A stretch of DNA of 64,000 nucleotides from NCBI GenBank assembly GCA_934047225.1, contig OW203989.1:3075977-3139976 (forward strand). The letters run 5' to 3'. The stretch comes from Ypsolopha sequella. Lineage: Eukaryota; Arthropoda; Insecta; Lepidoptera; Ypsolophidae. Numbering within the stretch: the first letter of the stretch is position 1; each line of letters starts with the position of its first letter. Of the stretch, positions 32,521 to 42,472 are shown in pieces. A model generated the notes under the pieces. That model worked only from the letters and a program-made list of their open reading frames with translations. It had not been told where the DNA came from and did not search any database. The position numbers and the translations under genes were made by a program.

Positions 32521-32682
32521 ATTATTTCTATCAAGTGAAAGTTTTTAATCTCATTTCTGTATTACAGAAATCTAGAAAAAGGTTACAAAAATGTTTTTAT
32601 CCAATTCATCAAACTAGTAGATTCACATTGAAAGTAGTCAAAACGACTCCAAAAAGTGCCAATATTCCAATTCTTCGCCTTC

Positions 32683-32992
32683 AGCGATAAACATTACCGG
32701 AGATAGGCCCGTCCCATACATTAGGCGAGCAATAGCATGTCAACATTAAAACGTGCGATTTGGCACATCACGTTTTAGATGCTTACTGACCGTCGAAAGG
32801 AGTGCGCGACTTGTTGGTATCAACGAGGAAACAATCCACTTTAAAATGCCTTCATGCGTATTTAGAAAGTGCAAAAATACAAGCACAAACACGTGCAAGG
32901 AAAAAGGTGTCACGTTTCATATGTAAGTACAACAAAATTACTTTGACACGATCTGGCGAGTGAGGGCCTATCTCCGGTAATGTATATCGCTG
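32683..32992. mobile_element. P-element-like miniature transposon containing a THAP exon
   Basis: The inverted ends are CAGCGATAAACATTACCGGA and the complement of CAGCGATATACATTACCGGA, continuing GATAGGCCC, about 29 bp with one mismatch. Outside them are TTCGCCTT (32675-32682) and GTCGCCTT (32993-33000), an 8-bp target duplication with one difference. An 8-bp duplication fits both hAT and P elements. The THAP-type coding segment inside favours P, whose transposases use an N-terminal THAP domain. Length 310 bp. Confidence 0.72.
32846..32922 (+). pseudogene. first exon of a THAP-domain protein (transposase start)
   Basis: The exon starts at an ATG and reads MPSCVFRKCKNTSTNTCKEK, then GVTFHM, ending at a consensus splice donor (GTAAGT at 32923-32928). 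C-x4-C near the N-terminus followed by FH is the first half of the C2CH THAP zinc finger. The second half (the C-x2-H pair) would be in the next exon, which the element has lost. Confidence 0.65.
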
Positions 32993-33256
32993 GTCGCCTT
33001 AAAATTGTTACAAAGACGTGGTGCCACGTGAAAGGTTCAGTTCTTTAGAGCTTAGTTTATAACGATCTTGCAAGAAATAATTGTAACGCCCTAAAATAAT
33101 TTCCAGCTAAAAATAATCTACTCAAATAATATAGCCACAGTATAAGCAAAGGCAGTAGGGAAACTACCTGGAAGCGCTCCGATTCGAGCCTCAGACATCA
33201 GACCGGGGTGCTCTACACGCCGTCTAAGCAGAAATGGAGCGTCAATCGCTGGGGTC

Positions 33257-33441
33257 GTGGCGCCGCGCCGCGCTTGCCTTGCCAGTACGCGCAGACGTAA
33301 GCGGGTGATAGGACGTGGCGTTTGTAAAGTCTGTGCCGACCTGATCACGGTGTCGCAAAGATATTGTTGCGCATTTGGATGCCTAAATTCGTCACGAAAA
33401 AAGGAAATCGCCTCTTTTAGACTTCCGGCTGATGTCCAAAA
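33257..33441 (+). pseudogene. second THAP-domain exon fragment
   Basis: The frame ends YCCAFGCLNSSRKKEIASFR and LPADVQ, followed by a splice donor (GTAAGA at 33442). C-x4-C and a FR.P stretch match the first half of a THAP finger. The in-frame ATG at 33257 is 33 codons upstream of the first cysteine, unusual for THAP proteins, so the true exon may start at a splice acceptor further down. It may be part of a host gene or another P-like element; no continuation was found. Confidence 0.5.
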
Positions 33442-33579
33442 GTAAGACTAAAAAATATCACTCAAGAGTAGTACCTACTTACATTATAAATTAAATTTTT
33501 GAAATTGTCGCGTTCTTTTTATGTATGTTCATACTGTCTGTTACCAGGGCAAAATAAAGAGTTAATAGATTTAAGTACG

Positions 33580-33749
33580 CTTGTCAGAACAAAAAGCAGG
33601 TTTCTTTGAATTTGAATTGGACTTTTTTGTCGATTGTCGCCGCCGTCGCCGCCGCCGCGCCGCCGCAAGCAAGTCTAGCCAACCAATCGGTGGAGCGGCG
33701 CGCGGTACTTTCAATCAAACAGCAGATACGACGAATATGCGGAATATGT
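33580..33749. other. GC-rich CGCCGC tract, no gene
   Basis: A run of CGCCGC repeats near 33635-33670 produces arginine- or alanine-rich open frames on both strands. The composition explains them; no protein family is recognisable. Confidence 0.45.
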
Positions 33750-34261
33750 CTGAAGCCGGCGCCAGACATGTGTCCACTTATTTGCACACTTCTTCGACGA
33801 CTTTGTACACACATTTGGCTCACCTGCCACACATGCTTCGCAAACTCTTTTCTCCACAGTATGCTGGTAGACAACAAAGGAGATGGACGAAAATTTCGTG
33901 GATTCAGTGTGCTTATATTATTTATGTGCATGTAATTATTTTTTACATCTGCAACAAAATATATCGAAACGTCCGAGAAGAAGGCGTGAATGGATGTTTG
34001 TCCATTTTGAACGATCAAACACATAGTTTCTCACACAACCGTTCCGTACAACAGCGCTCGCGCAACTGGTCTTTGCAAATAGTGTGGCAGGCTACGCACT
34101 TATTTGAACACATTCCTTTGATGTGCGCTAAAAAACCGATACCGCTCGGCAAAGTGCAAATCTGTGTACAAACTTTGGAACACATAGACAAAGTCTCGTG
34201 CCACACAGTGTGTCCACTCGAGTGTTCAAATAAGTGTACACATGTCTGGCGCCGGCCTCAG
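33750..34261. mobile_element. MITE with CTGAAGCCGGCGCCAG ends
   Basis: Inverse ends CTGAAGCCGGCGCCAGACAT and CTGAGGCCGGCGCCAGACAT, then GTGT.CACTTATTTG.ACACT, about 41 bp with few mismatches. The interior repeats GTGTACA- and TTTG.ACAC-like motifs. 512 bp. Frames reading through it are not protein-like. No exact target duplication was seen. Confidence 0.7.
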
Positions 34262-34512
34262 AGTAAATATATTTATGGTATACAACTCCGCTATTATAGA
34301 ATTTGCTGGAATGGGTCAGAGTAAATGTGGAGGAAGTTACCGTGGGCAATCATTACGTAAACAATCATCTATCTTTAGCTATAGTAGAAAAAAAGTCATG
34401 TCTATCTGTACATTAAATATTTTTGTGAAATTTTAAATTTAACGAGTTATTTATTAGTAAAGTAAGTACTGAGGCCAAAACTACAATTTTTGTCTCTCTG
34501 TCTATCTTTCTG

Positions 34513-35120
34513 TGTCTTAAATTCAAATTCAAATTAAAATAGTTTATTTTGCAAAGTAGGTATATATAATACCTACACGTTTCACAAGTCAAAATTTAAT
34601 CTTATAAATATATATAATAAATGTACATGAACTAGATTAAACAAAATTTATACTTGCAATTGTCGGCACTTGGTGAAACTTGAAACACATCTTGAAAAAA
34701 AAACTAGATTAAAGTTTTATTTAATTTATGTAGCAATATACAAGGTGAATTTTTGATCATCGTCCAAATTCATACTGGTGGCTTGGTAAGTGATGAGTTT
34801 CATGGATCAATAACAATTTTTGTGAAATTTGTAAAATGAAATTTCGACTCCCCATAGTGATTCACTCGGGACTGGAAGTGAATTTCTATGGGAAGCCGAA
34901 ATTTCATTTTACGAATTTCAGAAAAATTGTTATTGTTTAAAGATGATACTGACCACTTATTAAGCCTCCAGTATGAATTTGGACGATGGTCAAAAAGTCA
35001 CCTTGTATATACGATTAAAATTATAGATAAAATATATATTATACAAGGTGAAATCCAATCAAATGCCCGAACCCATACCGTCTGTCCGTCTTACTGTCTG
35101 TCTGTTCCGTTTTAAATTTC
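34513..35120 (-). mobile_element. LINE 3' portion, reverse orientation, interrupted by a MITE
   Basis: The tail AAATTCAAATTCAAATT is followed by TATTTTGCAAAGTAGGTATA and CACGTTTCACAAGTC, the inverse of 12440-12500. It continues to TTAATTTATGTAGCAATA, where MITE A3 interrupts it, then TACGATTAAAATTATA. It ends in a segment (CAAGGTGAAATCCAATCAAA) shared with 12290-12312. Confidence 0.75.
34741..35005. mobile_element. hairpin MITE family A, copy 3, inside a LINE
   Basis: CAAGGTGAATTTTTGATCAT and its inverse ending TCACCTTG. Compared with the uninterrupted LINE at about 12315-12345, the insertion duplicated TA. The copy is well preserved, so its insertion is younger than the LINE. Confidence 0.88.
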
Positions 35121-35139
35121 GAACCACTCAACGGATTTG

Positions 35140-35275
35140 GATACGCTTTCTTTATTTTTACAGTATTGACTCTATTACAGTATAATTATAGGCTATAAGA
35201 GTGTTGATAAAAAAATCAAGCCAAAAACGGGGCAAAGATTGAATAATCGCGGGCGGAACCGCGAGCGAAAGGCTA
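35140..35275 (+). mobile_element. Helitron 3' end
   Basis: Ends with GCGGGCGGAACCGCGAGCGA and AAGGCTA. A GC hairpin a few bases before a CTRR-like end is the hallmark of Helitron 3' termini. Directly after it, TCTATACTATA resembles a Helitron 5' terminus, so two elements may be joined here. Confidence 0.6.
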
Positions 35276-35679
35276 TCTATACTATATCTATACTATATAG
35301 TATCTATACTAGGAATATTATTAAAAAGGTCGTTAAAAAGGTATGTATGAAATGTTGGGTGTTTAATTGTGAGTGGAGAAAAACCTTGACATTTTTTGAC
35401 ATTTGACATGGTTTTTTGACGTTTTAGTGAGACGTGTCGTTGCATGGGAGTGTCAAAACTTTAACGGCCTGTATCTCCCAAACGGCTTTTTAATCGTTCA
35501 TTATTTATTATTTAAGATAAGTTAATGCTTATTTTTAATATTGATATGACGATTACGAGTCTTATCGTATCTCGAAAAACCCAAGTTATGATATGAGTGA
35601 GCGACAGCCCTAACGCTTCGGTGGCGCGTAGGTATTTAACTCGGGAATTCGCTTCAATTTTCCTACTGTCTTTGCTTAT

Positions 35680-35815
35680 ACTGTGATATAGCTCTTGGAG
35701 AGGCCTGTATGACTAGACTGATCGATGTGGAAGAAGCGAAAGATGTGTTTCAGGATCGTAGCAGATGGAAATTTGTAGTATCTGCCTATCCCTCTGGGAG
35801 ACAGGCGTGAGTATA
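35680..35815 (+). mobile_element. RTE-like LINE C-terminal and 3' fragment
   Basis: The frame DVEEAKDVFQDRSRWKFVV resembles the end of RTE-type proteins (D...W......). It is followed by a short 3' region. An inverted related piece lies near 30830-30925. Confidence 0.45.
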
Positions 35816-36156
35816 GATGCATTATTATAGCTGCGAGATGGGTGTTATTGGTCGTATCATTTTTATTTTTGAAATTGTAACAAATTAAAAAAAACCCTTA
35901 AGAGAGTAAATTCTTTTTGAGGCTGAGAATAAAAAAAACGAAAATCTCTTATATCTCGAAATAGGTTAGCTTTTGTATTATATTTGTATTTTGTATTTTT
36001 CGGGATCAAATATAATGACCACCAAAATAAACTTTGAGATCCTATATACACTCCTATCCAAAAGTAATTGTGAACACCAATAACAAAACATTTACCAAAT
36101 ACTGAAAGTCTAGAACTGTATTGGTTTTAGCTGTTTTAATGATATCTGTACTTTAA

Positions 36157-36532
36157 GGTTGATGGTCCAAGCTAGATTTTATAAAAAAAAACTTGTTAGA
36201 ACCAATAACGACGACAGAAGTATTATTATTTAATTCTGTTACCTTTTTCCACACGTTCCATCAACTTTACACTCGCGAATATTCAGTTTTTCTTAAAAAC
36301 AAAATGTTTTAACACTCTAATTTTGCAATTTAAAACTTTCATACATTGGATTATAAAAGTTTTAAATAACAAAATTAAATTCTAAAAAAGTTCGTTTGTA
36401 AAAATACTGATTATTCGCGGGTGTAAAGTTGATGGAACGTGTGGAAAAAGTTAACAGAATTAAATAATAATACTTCTGTCGTCGTTATTGGTTCCCACAA
36501 AGTTGTATGAAGATTGCCTTGGACCATTCACC
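36157..36532. mobile_element. TTAA-flanked hairpin MITE
   Basis: TTAA at 36153-36156 and 36533-36536. The ends GGTTGATGGTCCAAG and GGTGAATGGTCCAAG are inverse. Inside, long arms share AACCAATAACGACGACAGAA and CACACGTTCCATCAACTTTA. The piggyBac-type target together with long internal arms distinguishes it from the other TTAA elements. Confidence 0.78.
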
Positions 36533-36539
36533 TTAAATT

Positions 36540-37134
36540 GTATTGGCAGACCAAATTAAGTAAACAGATCATCAATTCGGGAGCCGAGAGAAACAAAGCG
36601 GAGCGAAGTGAACCCTGTAGTTCGGTAAGTTAACCTAAATTGATTATAACTAAATAGTATTGAAAGTGTCGCGAGCATTTACAATTCTTGGCAAACAATG
36701 TTTTTAGGGGGTGATTTAAGTAATTTATTAGGTTAGTAACGAAAATCTCAGAATTTTGTTAAAATTTTAATACAATAATAGGTAAAAATGTTGGTGTTCA
36801 TTAACTATGTTTGAAACTAAAAAAAAACTTTATTTGTGGTCTTTTATTTTTAAAAGATAATAATTTTGGATTTTGATGATCATTTGGCAATAAAAAGTTT
36901 TTTATGCTCATTATTGTTACTATAACTGGTGGTCACATAAACAGAATCCTATTAGATCTATAAATACAACATGTTCGATGAACTACAATCGCATCGCTTC
37001 TAGCGCCGTTGAACGTAGGAATTTAATTCACAGAAGAACTGCCATGAATTAATAAATTGGCTAAGTATACATTTTGCATAAGGATTTCGATATATTTTTT
37101 TCAACTTTTATGTTACTTTTAATTTTTGACTAAG
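36540..37134. other. no gene recognised
   Basis: AT-rich; no repeat match. Confidence 0.4.
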
Positions 37135-37680
37135 CTTGTAGCATACTGACGTTACAATACTATTTTGACACAACTTCTAGCGTACTGACCCTACTATACT
37201 ATTTTGACACAACTTGTAGCGTACTAACGCTACTATACTATTTTGACACAACTTGCAGCGTACTGACGCTACTACACTATTTTGACACAACTCGTAGCGT
37301 ACTGACGCTTCTATACTATTTTGATACAACTTGTAGCGTATTGACGCTACTGTACTATTTTGACACAGCTTGTAGCGTACTGACGCTACTGTACTATTCT
37401 GACACAACTTGTAGCGTACTGACGCTACTATACTATTTTGACACAACTTGTAGCGTACTGACGCTACTATACTATTTTGACACAACTTGTAGCATACTGA
37501 CGCTATTATACTATTCTATTTTGACACAACTTGTAGCGTACTGACGCTATATACTATTTTGACACAACTTGTAGCGTACTGACGCTACTATACTATTTTG
37601 ACACAACTTGTAGCGTACTGACGCTACTATACTATTTTGACACAACTTGTAGCGTACTGATGCTATGTACTGTACTATTT
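37135..37680. repeat. minisatellite, 39-bp unit, about 14 copies
   Basis: The unit is TTTTGACACAACTTGTAGCG followed by TACTGACGCTACTATACTA. Each unit contains the small hairpin GTAGCGT-ACTG-ACGCTAC. Copies differ at scattered positions, and one has an extra TATTC. Because 39 is divisible by three, both strands show repeating 13-residue open frames; these are products of the repeat, not genes. Confidence 0.95.
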
Positions 37681-37728
37681 CGGCCCTATGAAAACGTGGT
37701 GATATAATTGTTACTATTCCCATCTATC

Positions 37729-38075
37729 AGGCCGTGTTCGTCCACTGCTGAACTAGGCCTCCCCAATATTACGCCACTTATTGGGAGTGTAATTCATTTG
37801 GGGGTGGTTGCCCATACTCACACACGCTGGGCAGGCGGGTTGGTGAGCGCGGTGCCGAAACCCTCGCACCAGTGACGCCGCTGCTCGTCACCAGCCTGTT
37901 TCATATAAGATTCGGCTATTAGAAATGGATATAACGCCATCAATCGGTCTCAGGCATAGTGTGCCACCTGGTTTTTTGTCTGTGAGCTGTCCTCTTACTC
38001 TCCCCCGAATTACTTCGAGGGGGTCTCCAAGTAAGATGGTAGTACCTCCACAGTCGAGCCCGGCATCAGCTCTAC
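37729..38075 (-). mobile_element. RTE-like repeat, reverse copy 2
   Basis: Same layout as 23134-23460 but extended to CAGTCGAGCCCGGCATCAGC and TCTACCACC, the 5' end of the family. This shows the repeat is about 350 bp long. Confidence 0.65.
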
Positions 38076-38179
38076 CACCTCCGAGTTACAATCAGTTACT
38101 ATTAGATTCAAATAAATTTGGCTTGCATAATCTTATAATCGATAACCATTTAATCAGCTTTATACAATAAAAAAAACCG

Positions 38180-38462
38180 GCCAAGTGCGACTCGGACTCC
38201 CGCACGAAGGTTTCCGTACCATTATCTATAAACACGGCAAAAAAAACATGTCTGTTGTAAGGCTCCCCCTTTAATATTTATTTTATTCTGTTTTTTAGTA
38301 TTTGTTGTAATAGCGGCAACAGAAATACATCGTCTGTGAAAATTTCAACTAACTATCACGGTTCATGAGATACAGCCTGGTGAGAGACGGACAGACAGAC
38401 GGACAGCGGAGTCTTAATAATAGGGTCCCGTTAGTTACCCTTTGGATACGGAACCCTAAAAA
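38180..38462 (+). repeat. GGGTTCCGTACC dispersed repeat, complete
   Basis: Begins GGCCAAGTGCGACTCGGACT, then TTTCCGTACCATTATCTATA, and ends ACGGAACCCTAAAAA. A run of CGGACAGACAGACGGACAG precedes the end. TTCCGTACC and GGTACGGAA-type ends are inverse. It is the uninterrupted reference for the copy at 49514-50528. The class is unknown; the family is present at least six times here. Confidence 0.65.
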
Positions 38463-38709
38463 GGTCAATCGTTTGTCATACCCTAAATAATTTTCAAATC
38501 ATTACAAGTTAAAAATGCATTTAAAATTTAACTCTGTTAGGAAAATAAGAGTAATAAATACCCCGCCTGATGTTGAATAAGAAATAAAAATAAAATTAGT
38601 ACAGAATTCTAATACATAAAAAAATTTATGATGTAACTATCAAGCTGCTTCCTTGATTTTCTTTTAGTTGTTAATATTGAAGTTAGGGTTAACACCTATA
38701 ATTACACAG

Positions 38710-39069
38710 GTGGTAAAGCTGATGCCGGGCTCGACTGTGGAGGTACCACCATCTTACTTGGAGACCCCCTCGAAGTAATTCGGGAGAGAGTAAGAAGACA
38801 GCTCACAGGCAAAAACCAGGATGCCCACCATGCCTGGGACCGATGGATGGCAGTATATCCATCCTTAAAAGCCGGGCCTTATATGGAACAGACTGGTGAC
38901 GGGCAGCGGCGTCACTGGTGCAAGGGTTCCGGCACCGCGCTCGCCAACCCGCCTGCCCAGCGTGTGTGAGTATGGGCAATTCTTCCAGGATGACCGCCGG
39001 GAGTGGCAAAGTCCTGGAAAGGCTTATGTCCAGCAGTGGACGAACTAGGCCGATGGATGGATGGATGGA
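38710..39069 (+). mobile_element. RTE-like repeat with (ATGG)n tail, forward copy
   Basis: Starts AGGTGGTAAAGCTGATGCCG, ends GTCCAGCAGTGGACGAACTA and GGCC followed by five ATGG units (about 39051-39069). The tail shows retrotransposition in this orientation. Frames inside are not intact. Confidence 0.7.
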
Positions 39070-39343
39070 TGATGAACTACAAAGAGTGGAAATTACTTCA
39101 GACTTTTACGTAATTAACTTTTAATTTCCTTTAGCACTCAAGTTTGATATCCGGCGGAGACTGTTTGAACTGACTAAAGTCTATAACCTTAAATTAAAGT
39201 TATCTCTTTTGTAATAATTTCCATGAATACTATGGATTAAGACAAGCGGAGAGTTGAAAAAACATGTGTTTTCTTATGAATTCGAAACCATCTCATAGAT
39301 TTTACCAAAAATTTACAAATTGGAAATCATAATATGCGGCGGT

Positions 39344-39430
39344 AGCTCAAACGGTAGCGAATTCAGGTTCGATTACCGGTTATGTTATGCACCAATTATA
39401 TTAGTTTTTCGGAATTTTGTGCATAGTATG
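39344..39430 (+). mobile_element. SINE head fragment
   Basis: GGCGGTAGCTCAAACGGTAGCG is an A-box-like region and AGGTTCGATTACCGG a B box. It is followed by GCACCAATTATATTAG and TTGTGCATAG as in the SINE at 55570. The 3' half is missing. Confidence 0.6.
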
Positions 39431-40404
39431 ATAACCGGGGATACACGTTTTGACGATATGTTTATATATTTTGTATGATAATAATTATTTCTCAAATGAG
39501 GAAAAAAAGACGCTATAATTATTTTTAGGGTTCTTAAATTCAGAGGCAAAAAGAAACCATAACTCATACATAACTCATAACTATTGACGTAGTTAAGATA
39601 GAGACATTGGCACAGAAATAAATTTCTGTTGAATTAAATGTGTTCTCAAAAAGTGGGGTAAATTAAAAATAAAATCGCTCAATGTCACTATTAGAAGTAA
39701 GCAAAAATAAATATTTCCCCCTTGATAGAAGATTTGGATATCGAAATTGTAAGTTTTGAACCGGTAAGTTAAGAAAGATATTTTGTTCTCATGCAGAAGA
39801 TCTATCTTATGAAATCGATACGCAGATCACTTATTTAAAACCATTTACAGTACAGTCGTATTTTATTGTTTTACTTTTTTGTATTTTAAGTGGCAATTTT
39901 TATGCCCGCGTTGAGTACTTTGATGCATATTTGGCAATGTTCAAAAATTTAAGTTTTATAAGAAAAAAAAAAAAACAAATCTCCTGATCTAAACGTAGAC
40001 AAGACTAGATTCGTATAAAAGCTATGTCATAGGACTACTACACATATAATACTGATTTGTAATAAAACCAACAACTGAATTTTTGCATATTTTTTATTCA
40101 TATTATTTTATTTTATTCATATTTTAGTTTTGTAAAATGATTGCTACGGGTCAAATTGATTAGTCGAATCAATATTACCGATTTTCATGATTTTAACCAG
40201 AGATTTCAGCGTATACCGCTAGGACAATACCCTGAAATCGTACTAGAAACAGCTGTTCCAAAGGACTAGAGGATTTTCAAAGAAAAGTTAAGATTTTTTT
40301 TTATTATTTGTTCTCGTCTCTTTGGCCAGAAGAATGTAACAGAGAGTTTTTTTCAATCTACTTTTTTTTATTTATTAGCCTTACAAACAAAAATATATAT
40401 AGAT
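39431..40404. other. no gene recognised
   Basis: AT-rich, no repeats recognised. Confidence 0.4.
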
Positions 40405-40569
40405 TGGTACCGATTCGGTGTAGCACATCTTAACTTCTTTGATAGGACTAAACTTAATTTAAGCGTTCTGTCCTTGTCTTTTCGATAAAGAAAGAAAAGG
40501 ACAGGACGCTTAAAATAATGTTAGTCCTGTCAAATAAGTTAAGTCGTGTTATTCCGAATCGATACCAAT
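40405..40569. mobile_element. hairpin MITE (ATTGGTACCGATTCGG arms)
   Basis: The inverse arms run almost the entire 165 bp: ATTGGTACCGATTCGGTGTA, TTAACTT.TTTGA.AGGACT and AAGCGT.CTGTCCTT. It is joined directly to the RTE fragment on its right. Confidence 0.7.
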
Positions 40570-40757
40570 ATTAAGGCCTCCCCCATCCTTTTCCATTCTT
40601 GCCTGTTGAACATTAATCTGGTCCACAGTTTTCCACCATACTTCTCCAGTTCATCGCGCCATCTCGTTCTTGGCCTTCCCTTACTTCGTAATAGGTTTCT
40701 GGGGCACCATTCAGTTGCATCTCTGGTCCATCTGTTGTCTTTCTGTCTCATGTCACT
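40570..40757 (-). pseudogene. RTE-type LINE C-terminal fragment
   Basis: The minus-strand frame reads RWTRDATEWCPRNLLRSKGR, PRTRWRDEL and EWKRMGEAL. GRPRTRW.D.L ... W...G.A is the well-known end of RTE-clade LINE proteins. Everything upstream is missing. Confidence 0.75.
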
Positions 40758-40778
40758 ATAATCTTCATTATTACCTCT

Positions 40779-40900
40779 GTAGCCTAATAGTCGAATCTTG
40801 GTTTACTAATCCAGAGGTCACGAGTTCAAATCTGTTAGGGACAACATTTGTATACGGTCGGCGAGCTATAAAAGCCCCGGCCACAATTTCAAGATACATG
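40779..40900 (+). mobile_element. tRNA-derived SINE, second head type
   Basis: TAGCCTAATAGTCGAATCTT followed by ATCCAGAGGTCACGAGTTCA and AATCTG has an A/B-box layout. The head resembles that of the SINE at 50685-50945, but the tail differs (TATACGGTCGGCGAGC). Confidence 0.5.
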
Positions 40901-41013
40901 TCGTTAACAAGAGGGGTCTGTTATTGCTTGCGTCCGGCTCACTGTATACTTGTCTCTTTACATTGCTCGCTGCACAATTTATACTGAGTGTAAATGGAAA
41001 GGTATATCTATAT

Positions 41014-41692
41014 CAGTGGCGTGCAGGGTAGACATGAAAATTTAAAAGCCTAAAAAACTTGGTAAAAACTTACCAAATAATCAATACTGTTTGCGATTTG
41101 CCCCCTAAAATATCGTTTCGCAATTATTTGTTTTTATCATCAAAACAGTTTCAAAAATGCACCATTTTTTTACTTTAGTACACACATTGTACACCATGTT
41201 GTCGCATTGAATAACTTTCACAGTAAACACTGGCACTAACCATTTTTTTATACTGCTTGTCATCAATTTGCGTAAAGAACGAACGAAAAACAATAATGGA
41301 TGATGCCCGCCAAGCCGCCAAGGCGAAGGTGGCATTTTCAGTGAATGTCGTAAAAAAAAAAGCCGTCGGCTTTTTGCACAGTCGTCGCATACATTTCGCA
41401 CGCAAACAAGCAAAAACTTTTGCATTGTGTGCCATGTATTTACAGTAACGCACACAAACATAGACTGTTAGAATATTACCCACACATAGACACCGACAGA
41501 CACCATTCCGCGATGTCTTTTGGCATCGAGTGAGCGAGCGACTCGGACTGAGACTCGCAGTTCCCGCTAATGACAATAGATGGCGGTCGGTGTCGCTACA
41601 TTTTAGCAGAAAATTTATTGCGATATGCGTAAATGATGCCTATTTGTCAGGGTAGACAGTGTCTTTTTGTCTGTATGGACCGCACGCCACTG
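41014..41692. mobile_element. hAT-type non-autonomous element with perfect target duplication
   Basis: The ends are CAGTGGCGTGCAGG and the inverse of CAGTGGCGTGCGG. ATCTATAT lies directly outside both ends (41006-41013 and 41693-41700), a perfect 8-bp duplication. CAGGGTAGACA is repeated near the right end (41648). The open frames inside show no transposase motif. Confidence 0.9.
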
Positions 41693-41705
41693 ATCTATAT
41701 GTCAT

Positions 41706-42429
41706 AGTCAAAAGTCAAAACCAGTCAAAACTGCGAAAATTAGTGAAGACTAATTTTGACTGACGTCCTTAGTCAAAACTAGTTTGCCTGTTTTTTGCGG
41801 TCGAAATCCGGTTGTTTATTTGACTTTAATGTACAAATTTTGTCTGCTTTTTTGAATAAATAGATCAATTAAGGTATGTAAATTTCAATAATACATATTT
41901 TCATGTCTTTAAACCGATTTTATAAGTATTTTAGTATTTACAGGAAGTGACATAATCATACTAGGCGAATGTTTGAATCCCTGTTAGACGCGTTTAAGAA
42001 ATATAATTTTCGTATTGAAATGTGTGATGATGAAGTCACTGAAGGTTAAATGAAAGACATCACTTGTTGTCATTTAATAAAGGATATATTATGCATGCTT
42101 ATTTTAATATCTGTATACCAGAAACCTCTATAAATTTTGACGAAAAAAAGAAGAAGCCAATTAGTTTTTCGGAAGTCCTTCCTACCTCTTCAAAACCTTC
42201 GGAAGTCCTTCAGAGCCGGTAGGTTAAGTTAGAAGGATAGGTATGGTGAGTCGCGCCACGTTGTATCCTTCACACAGAACCATCGTGGTTATTTTTTTAT
42301 GATAATCCAATCCAGAAATAATATATGTTTCAATCAAAACTACTTTTGATCGACGTCATTAGTCAAAACTAATTTGAAGTGATTATTGCAGTCACAATTA
42401 GTTTTGACCGCTTAAGAGTTTTGACTGTA

Positions 42430-42430
<1 letters not shown>
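41706..42430. mobile_element. palindromic element with repeated AGTCAAAACTA motifs
   Basis: CAAAACCAGTCAAAACTGCG near 41723 and its approximate inverse near 42400-42425 bound the region. AGTCAAAACTA-type motifs recur near both ends together with GACGTC. Boundaries and class are uncertain. Confidence 0.45.

Positions 42431-42464
<34 letters not shown>
42430..42464. repeat. (AT)n microsatellite
   Basis: About 16 AT units at the right edge of the palindromic element. Confidence 0.9.

Positions 42465-42472
<8 letters not shown>

Noticed and set aside
33581..34324. Long frame of 247 codons with an arginine run
   Set aside because: It runs through a CGCCGC tract and across an inverted-repeat MITE. 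The composition explains the frame and no domain is visible.
37177..37544. Repetitive proteins of 13-residue units on both strands
   Set aside because: The 39-bp minisatellite is divisible by three, which produces open frames on either strand automatically.
41175..41576. 133-codon minus-strand frame as a hAT transposase
   Set aside because: It lies in a hAT element but shows none of the DDE, dimerisation or zinc-finger motifs; it looks like an accidental frame.
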